Assembly (NCBI GenBank): GCA_030754395.1
Contig: JASMAJ010000004.1
Span: 1 to 9,440 of the forward strand
Length of the DNA: 9,440 bases
From: Candidatus Thalassarchaeaceae archaeon
GTDB lineage: Archaea; Thermoplasmatota; Poseidoniia; Poseidoniales; Thalassarchaeaceae
Direction: 5' to 3'
The position numbers were made by a program, and so were the translations under genes. Below, one piece after another: positions 5,238 to 9,440 of the stretch (position 1 is the first letter of the stretch; the number at the start of each line of letters is the position of its first letter). Below the pieces are notes generated by a model that saw nothing but the letters and a program-made list of their open reading frames with translations, did no database searches and was not told where the DNA came from.

Positions 5238-6785
5238 TCAAAGACTCTCTCTGAGTTTGTTAGCTCGCTCTTCTAGTGGGGCACCAACTTCTCTTAGTAA
5301 GCGTGAACGAAGGGCTTCATGTAACCACATTCCATCTTCTAATTCAAGCATTAAACCACGAGTGATTAGATCCTCGGGAGGAGTTCCATCGTAATTTGCA
5401 GCTTCTGCGAGTCTATCCCAAGGAACCGGCCTATCAGCAACGGCAAGAAGTGCCAATAATTCACGTCGGTCATCAGGTAAAACTTCGAGGATTTCCTCAT
5501 CGAGGAAACGCAACCAGTCCTCATGTAGAGTCTTGCCATATAATTCGAGAAGTTCGACAGCAAGTGGATGTCCTCCAGTAGCCCGATGGATCTCTTCAGC
5601 AGGAGCCTCGGATGGGAGTTCGATAGTAGAAATCCATTCAGATACTTCTTCTAGGGAAAGACCGGTTAGACGTAATTCAACTACACGACCTCGAGTGTGC
5701 ACATCGCGACGGTCGTAAAACGTAAGATTGGTGCGAGAAACTAGTAACAATCGCATTGCAGTCTTCTCAGCAATTTGTAGAAGGGCTCCGAATAGATAGC
5801 CTCCTTCTGCACCAATATTATGCACATCATCAAGTATCACAAGAATATCTTTGGTTGGCTCTCCTCTACTGCCTTCTTCATCGAGCAGATGGGCAATTAA
5901 TCGCCTTCTGTAAAGATCAATGTCAAGGCTCGCTCCAGGCTTCATCGGCAAGGAATCAAGAACGCCGTACGGATCTTTTCCGGTCTTATCTGAGCTAATC
6001 TTGAGTCGGTGCAATAAGCTAGTAGCAATTCCTAATGTAGTGTCCCATGGTTGACAAGGATAGTACATTACAGAAAGTTCAGGATTCGAATCAAGAGTAT
6101 GGTCGAGCCAATAACTTGCTAGTGTAGTCTTCCCACATCCAGCGATTCCGGATATTACTGCCATTGCTGCATTAGATTCGGACCATTTGTCTAGGATTGC
6201 TACTTCCTCCTCGCGACCATGTACTGTTCGAGTTTCAGGAGGTCTTGTGTGGTAAGTTGAGTGGGCTCCTGCTAGTAGTTTCAGCGAGCCGGGTTTTTTC
6301 ATCTCATCATTCTCTGAACGAATAATGGCACCAAAGCGTATGTCACCATAGTTGAGAACACCCTCATGTTGAGCGTGCATCAAAACCTGAAGTAAGGTTA
6401 GACCAGTCTCTAATTTACTACCTGCCTCATCGGCTCGAACTTCCAATAGATTGCCGCCACGCTCACGAAGAAGGACTTTGGTCTCTCGTAGAGTGTCTAT
6501 TCGATACCTTACTTCTTCTCGACCTTCGTCTGTAAGTTGCCATGTTTTCTGACGACGTTCTTCCCCGCGAACTACTCTAGTGTGTTCACTGACTAGTCCA
6601 CCTAATGCAAGATCACTCATAGTTCTGGAAACATTAGGTGGGTGAAGGGCACATATCTCAGCAATTCCCGGACGAGTAACCTCACGACTAACCAGATAAT
6701 GATCTGCCTGATGGTCTTGTTCCCATAGGTGCAGAAGTATTCTATCTGCAACAGGAACATTGACCTTGGTTGAAGGGTGTGACAT
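5238..6785 (-). CDS. Winged-helix plus STAND/NB-ARC-type ATPase, likely transcriptional regulator
   Basis: A 515-residue protein. Residues about 11-93 form a MarR/ArsR-like winged helix: VTRPGIAEICALHPPNVSRT is the recognition part, and ERRQKTWQLTDEG the wing and end. A linker of about 95 residues follows, then the STAND entry motif VHGREEEVAIL (about 188-198), Walker A GIAGCGKT (213-220), Walker B ILVILDDVH (314-322), an arginine-bearing LLVSRTN strand, and GGHPLAVEL (404-412), the equivalent of the GLPLA motif. A short helical or winged-helix domain ends the protein, with none of the long TPR/WD/LRR sensor arrays usual in STAND proteins. ATG 6785 was chosen over ATG 6806 because GGAGG lies seven bases upstream of it. 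The gene starts two bases after the hydrolase stop. Known relatives act as ATP-dependent switches, and DNA binding is inferred from the N-terminal domain. The target and ligand are unknown. Confidence 0.82.
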   Translation of the reverse strand: MSHPSTKVNVPVADRILLHLWEQDHQADHYLVSREVTRPGIAEICALHPPNVSRTMSDLALGGLVSEHTRVVRGEERRQKTWQLTDEGREEVRYRIDTLRETKVLLRERGGNLLEVRADEAGSKLETGLTLLQVLMHAQHEGVLNYGDIRFGAIIRSENDEMKKPGSLKLLAGAHSTYHTRPPETRTVHGREEEVAILDKWSESNAAMAVISGIAGCGKTTLASYWLDHTLDSNPELSVMYYPCQPWDTTLGIATSLLHRLKISSDKTGKDPYGVLDSLPMKPGASLDIDLYRRRLIAHLLDEEGSRGEPTKDILVILDDVHNIGAEGGYLFGALLQIAEKTAMRLLLVSRTNLTFYDRRDVHTRGRVVELRLTGLSLEEVSEWISTIELPSEAPAEEIHRATGGHPLAVELLELYGKTLHEDWLRFLDEEILEVLPDDRRELLALLAVADRPVPWDRLAEAANYDGTPPEDLITRGLMLELEDGMWLHEALRSRLLREVGAPLEERANKLRESL

Positions 6786-6787
6786 CG

Positions 6788-8638
6788 TCAATCCTCCACT
6801 ATACATTGTGAGTAAGGGTCAGTCATCATTGGGGGCATAAACAAATCATCACAATTACGAGAAACTGTAGATAAACTCAGGATGCTTGTTTCACCCAGTC
6901 CTAATGTGACTGACTGAGTGGATACTGGGCTTGGAACATAGTCCTCTCCGGTTTGAGTGATTATCAATTGTATTCCATCATCTGCAGGAATAAGCACATC
7001 CATGCCAAAGAATTCCATCTTGGCATTTACTGTCTCACCTGGAGATAAAACCTCTCCATCCTTTCCACCAGCATGGAATCGAAGATCCATAACAGCATGA
7101 CCGAGGTGCATTTCATTACTGGATTGAATCATTTCTACGAATAGATGACCACTCGTCGAAAATAGAGAGACTGTAGCATCGACATGGAAGGTTGGCGTGC
7201 CCACAATTCGTGTTTCTTCTTCAAAGAAAGGACACTCTATACGTAATTCAGAACCAGATGTGACAGTTTCGCCTCCACCAATTATTGAACATTCATTCAT
7301 TCCAAAACGAATCCAATCTTGCTCGGCAGGTGGATAAGTTTCCTCAACTCGCCATCCACCCATATTGTCTTGGACTTCGGCGATTAGTCTGGGCTGTGGA
7401 CCCTCATCCTTGAGATAATAATCGAACCATTCAAGCAAATCATCAGCCCAATCCCAACGCAATGTGAAAGGAAATGCTTCACCTCCACGTCCACTACTCA
7501 AACCTTGATGGCCGCTGAGACGATCGGGGTAATCATGCCCCCACTGGCCATAGAGTCCCTTAACCTCGAAACCATTCTTCTGTAACTGTTGATGAACTGG
7601 GAATGCCATATGTGGGTCGACGTTCCAGTCCTGTAATCCATGAATGATGTAAACAGAACCTGCGTAATTCTCTATCGCCCTAGTCAGGAAATGCCTTTCC
7701 TGCCAATAATCACTACCCGTCCATGCTAGATTATCGCCAGCAACATATGCGGCAGGTCCTGCATAATATCCCTCGACATATCCTTCACAAGCATTCTCAA
7801 TATCTCCGGAATCACCATCTAAACCAAAGCTTCCGTAGACGCCATTGTGCATTATTGCACCTCTAGCTTCCATACTTCCATTTCGCCACATCAAATCATG
7901 AACACCAATTAGCCCAGACATTGGTACAATTGTTTTGAGGTACTCAGAACCCATGGCTGCAGCCTCCCATGGAGTTGAACCATCGTATGATTTACCAATT
8001 ACTCCAACCGCTCCGTTTGAGAATGGAGCGGTTCCCAAATATTCGATTGCTGAATGGATTCCTTCCTGTTCGTCAAGTCCCATTAGATCCATGCAATGAT
8101 TTGAGTTTCCTGTTCCAAAGACGCTGATCTGTGCGACTCCATATCCGTGTGGGACGTAGTTCTCAATCAAAAATCGGCCTAATCTGTTAGCTGGAGTAAG
8201 TGCATCGACATCGCCGTCGTTATAGTATGGGCCTATTTCGGCAATTAATGGCACCTTGCATTCATCTGACAACTCAATTTCGTCATAATTACAACCCTCA
8301 ATCAACGGTAACCAAAGTCCCATATGAACTTCGGCTCCTCCTGTAGTTCCAGCACCACCATCAGAAATAGTGATTGCAGGAACGCTAACGTAAATTGAGC
8401 GGACTGTATCGATTCCGTAACTACCATTGTGAGAAACTCGGCTAAACACATCATCGTTTGCATATGTCAAAAACTCACGCTCTTCGACAGGAGGCAACCA
8501 ATGACTATCATCATCATTTGAGCCAGACAAAACGTTGCCTCCAAAACACCCCGAAAGCATCGGGGTGAGGAAGAGCGTTACGAGCAAGGCGCTCATAGTC
8601 GGGCGATACACGCGCTCCGCGCGTGCTAAAACACTCAT
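6788..8638 (-). CDS. Secreted lipoprotein alpha/beta hydrolase, CocE/NonD family (peptidase S15-like)
   Basis: A 616-residue protein from ATG 8638. The N-terminus is basic (R6, R9, R13), followed by a hydrophobic stretch ending in the lipobox LSGC (Cys31) and an acidic linker (SNDDD), so it is probably Sec-exported and lipid-anchored outside the cell. The catalytic domain (about 55-405) carries the S15 triad: Ser217 in GKSYDGS, Asp337 in GLQDWN and His368 in QWGHDYPD. The C-terminal part (about 415-590) fits the beta-sandwich domain of the X-Pro dipeptidyl-peptidase/cocaine-esterase family. The substrate could be Xaa-Pro peptides, esters or amides; sequence does not decide. Eight cysteines beyond the lipobox may form disulfides. 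A longer TTG start (8662) is less likely, since it adds residues before the charged region. No Shine-Dalgarno is visible, so the message may be leaderless or short-leadered. The regulator gene follows two bases downstream. Confidence 0.88.
   Translation of the reverse strand: MSVLARAERVYRPTMSALLVTLFLTPMLSGCFGGNVLSGSNDDDSHWLPPVEEREFLTYANDDVFSRVSHNGSYGIDTVRSIYVSVPAITISDGGAGTTGGAEVHMGLWLPLIEGCNYDEIELSDECKVPLIAEIGPYYNDGDVDALTPANRLGRFLIENYVPHGYGVAQISVFGTGNSNHCMDLMGLDEQEGIHSAIEYLGTAPFSNGAVGVIGKSYDGSTPWEAAAMGSEYLKTIVPMSGLIGVHDLMWRNGSMEARGAIMHNGVYGSFGLDGDSGDIENACEGYVEGYYAGPAAYVAGDNLAWTGSDYWQERHFLTRAIENYAGSVYIIHGLQDWNVDPHMAFPVHQQLQKNGFEVKGLYGQWGHDYPDRLSGHQGLSSGRGGEAFPFTLRWDWADDLLEWFDYYLKDEGPQPRLIAEVQDNMGGWRVEETYPPAEQDWIRFGMNECSIIGGGETVTSGSELRIECPFFEEETRIVGTPTFHVDATVSLFSTSGHLFVEMIQSSNEMHLGHAVMDLRFHAGGKDGEVLSPGETVNAKMEFFGMDVLIPADDGIQLIITQTGEDYVPSPVSTQSVTLGLGETSILSLSTVSRNCDDLFMPPMMTDPYSQCIVED
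8547..8567 (-). repeat. Hairpin in the lipobox coding region of the hydrolase
   Basis: CACCCCG (8547-8553) and CGGGGTG (8561-8567) are perfect inverted arms, and an additional A-T pair gives an 8-bp stem with a 5-base loop. It covers the codons for TPMLSGC. It may influence early translation or be a chance result of codon choice. Confidence 0.45.
8609..8625 (-). repeat. GC hairpin in the signal-peptide n-region of the hydrolase
   Basis: CACGCGC (8609-8615) and GCGCGTG (8619-8625) form a perfect 7-bp GC-rich stem with a 3-base loop, within codons 5-10 of the hydrolase message. It is a stable structure just inside the start codon, in a gene without a visible Shine-Dalgarno. Confidence 0.5.
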
Positions 8639-8751
8639 GAGAGTTCTGACGCAGAGTATCAACTAAAATAGCATAAAAAATCCAATTTATCTGGTTATTT
8701 GTAGCACGTGGGTTGGAATAGAACTCTGAGGATTCACAAACGAAGGGTTTG
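8639..8751. promoter_or_regulatory. Divergent promoter region between the hydrolase operon and the M32 carboxypeptidase
   Basis: These 113 bases separate two outward-reading genes. The AT-rich core 8661-8700 contains a TATA-like run for the minus strand (complement of about 8669-8678), about 35 bases before ATG 8638, and one for the plus strand (about 8682-8692). An 8-base inverted repeat, AGAGTTCT at 8640-8647 and AGAACTCT at 8720-8727, brackets the region. A CACGTG palindrome sits at 8705-8710. Promoter positions are inferred from composition and spacing only. Confidence 0.4.
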
Positions 8752-9440
8752 ATGAATAAGGTTGTCTCGGCTAAAGATATGGATGCATATGACGAGTTAC
8801 TTTCTAATCTGAAAGATATAGAGATGGTCGGTCAAATTGGAGGGCTACTCGGATGGGATCAAGAAGTAATGATGCCACCTAAGGCAGCAGCCATTCGTGC
8901 TGAGCAGTTAGCTTGGATTTCCAAGACTGGTCATGAAAAAATTACCAACCCACGAATCGGTGAATTACTTGATGAACTTGGGGCTCGTAACGACCTTGAT
9001 GAGATTCAAGCTGCAAACATTCGCCTCGCGCGCGACTCGTATGACAAGGCAACAAAGTTGCCAACTGAGTTCGTTAGTGAATTCGCCAAGCATAGGTCAA
9101 AGGCTCAATTTTCTTGGGCTGAGGCCCGAGCTAAAGATGACTTCTCCATATTCCGAGATGATCTCGCAAAAACAGTCGATTTTGCTCGACAGAAGGCAGA
9201 TTATCTCGGTTACGATGAATTGCGATATGATGCCCTTCTCGATCTCTACGAATCGGGGCTAACTGTATCTCGTGTTGACCCATTATTCGCTGGACTGCGC
9301 GAAAATGTGGCTCCACTAATCAAAGCCGTCGTTGAACAAGGAAAACACCTCAATATGGGATTCGTAGAGAATAATACTTGGAAGCAATCAGGACAAGAAG
9401 CGCTTTCTCAAAAAGTTTCAGAATGCATAGGCTTCAACTT
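8752..9440 (+). CDS. M32-family metallocarboxypeptidase (Taq carboxypeptidase type), N-terminal part
   Basis: The open frame runs off the window end, giving 229 codons of an enzyme family normally about 500 residues long. The N-terminal helical half matches M32: LKDIEMVGQIGGLLGWDQEVMMPPKAA, with the typical L-x-WDQ-x-x-MP-x-x-A pattern, then RAEQLAWISKTGHEKITNPRIGELL, and later YDELRYDALLDLYESGLT. The HExxH zinc motif and downstream glutamate lie beyond the window, so catalytic competence cannot be checked. M32 enzymes are cytosolic zinc carboxypeptidases of broad specificity that release C-terminal residues from peptides. ATG 8752 was chosen because an in-frame TAG lies at 8719-8721. Only a weak AAGGG (8743-8747) precedes it. 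It diverges from the secreted hydrolase operon, which would fit a shared role in peptide use. Confidence 0.9.
   Translation, partial: MNKVVSAKDMDAYDELLSNLKDIEMVGQIGGLLGWDQEVMMPPKAAAIRAEQLAWISKTGHEKITNPRIGELLDELGARNDLDEIQAANIRLARDSYDKATKLPTEFVSEFAKHRSKAQFSWAEARAKDDFSIFRDDLAKTVDFARQKADYLGYDELRYDALLDLYESGLTVSRVDPLFAGLRENVAPLIKAVVEQGKHLNMGFVENNTWKQSGQEALSQKVSECIGFN

Noticed and set aside
5238..6785. Defence (anti-phage) STAND system such as Avs
   Set aside because: The protein is short, has an N-terminal DNA-binding winged helix instead of an effector nuclease or protease, lacks a repeat sensor, and sits among metabolic genes with no other defence genes.
8933..9262. Plus-strand ORF of 109 residues inside the M32 gene
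   Set aside because: It is an out-of-frame shadow: the continuous frame from 8752 to the window end carries all the M32 motifs.

Overview
The window looks like a piece of an uncultured planktonic archaeon, most plausibly a marine Euryarchaeota/Thermoplasmatota lineage of the Marine Group II (Poseidoniales) kind. The archaeal assignment rests on a short type II methionine aminopeptidase of archaeal architecture, GGTGA/GGAGG-type ribosome binding sites inside operons combined with apparently leaderless or weak-leader first genes, and a winged-helix plus STAND-ATPase protein of a style common in archaea. Base composition is moderately AT-rich and genes are packed tightly. No rRNA, tRNA, CRISPR array, insertion sequence or phage gene was seen. 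The lineage call is inference, because no database was searched.

Layout. Block A (+, 1-2242): the possible tail of an upstream gene, a three-helix RDD-family membrane protein, a Sua5/YrdC-type threonylcarbamoyl-AMP synthase, and methionine aminopeptidase, whose start lies inside the Sua5/YrdC gene. The block ends in a perfect palindrome that overlaps the last stop codon. A 218-base convergent spacer follows, with a GC-rich, potentially structured patch. Block B (-, 4796 down to 2461): ribulose-phosphate 3-epimerase, BolA, a CGFS monothiol glutaredoxin and an EamA/DMT transporter. The last three are joined by very short gaps. Block C (+, 4920-5237): a single thioredoxin, divergent from the epimerase and ending directly against the stop codon of the next gene. 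Block D (-, 8638 down to 5238): a secreted lipoprotein CocE/PepX-type (S15) serine hydrolase followed two bases later by a winged-helix/STAND ATPase. Block E (+, 8752 to window end): the N-terminal part of an M32 metallocarboxypeptidase, divergent from block D.

How the genes may work together. Block A is protein and tRNA maturation (t6A synthesis and N-terminal Met removal). Blocks B and C have a thiol and Fe-S flavour: BolA and CGFS glutaredoxin form a known Fe-S cluster carrier complex in bacteria and eukaryotes, and thioredoxin lies next door. Blocks D and E pair a surface-anchored acyl/peptide hydrolase with an intracellular carboxypeptidase. This would suit scavenging of peptides or esters, with the STAND protein as a possible regulator encoded with the hydrolase. 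The most unusual features are the BolA-CGFS glutaredoxin pair in an archaeal setting, the hydrolase-STAND operon facing the M32 peptidase, and the structured spacer at about 2321-2415.
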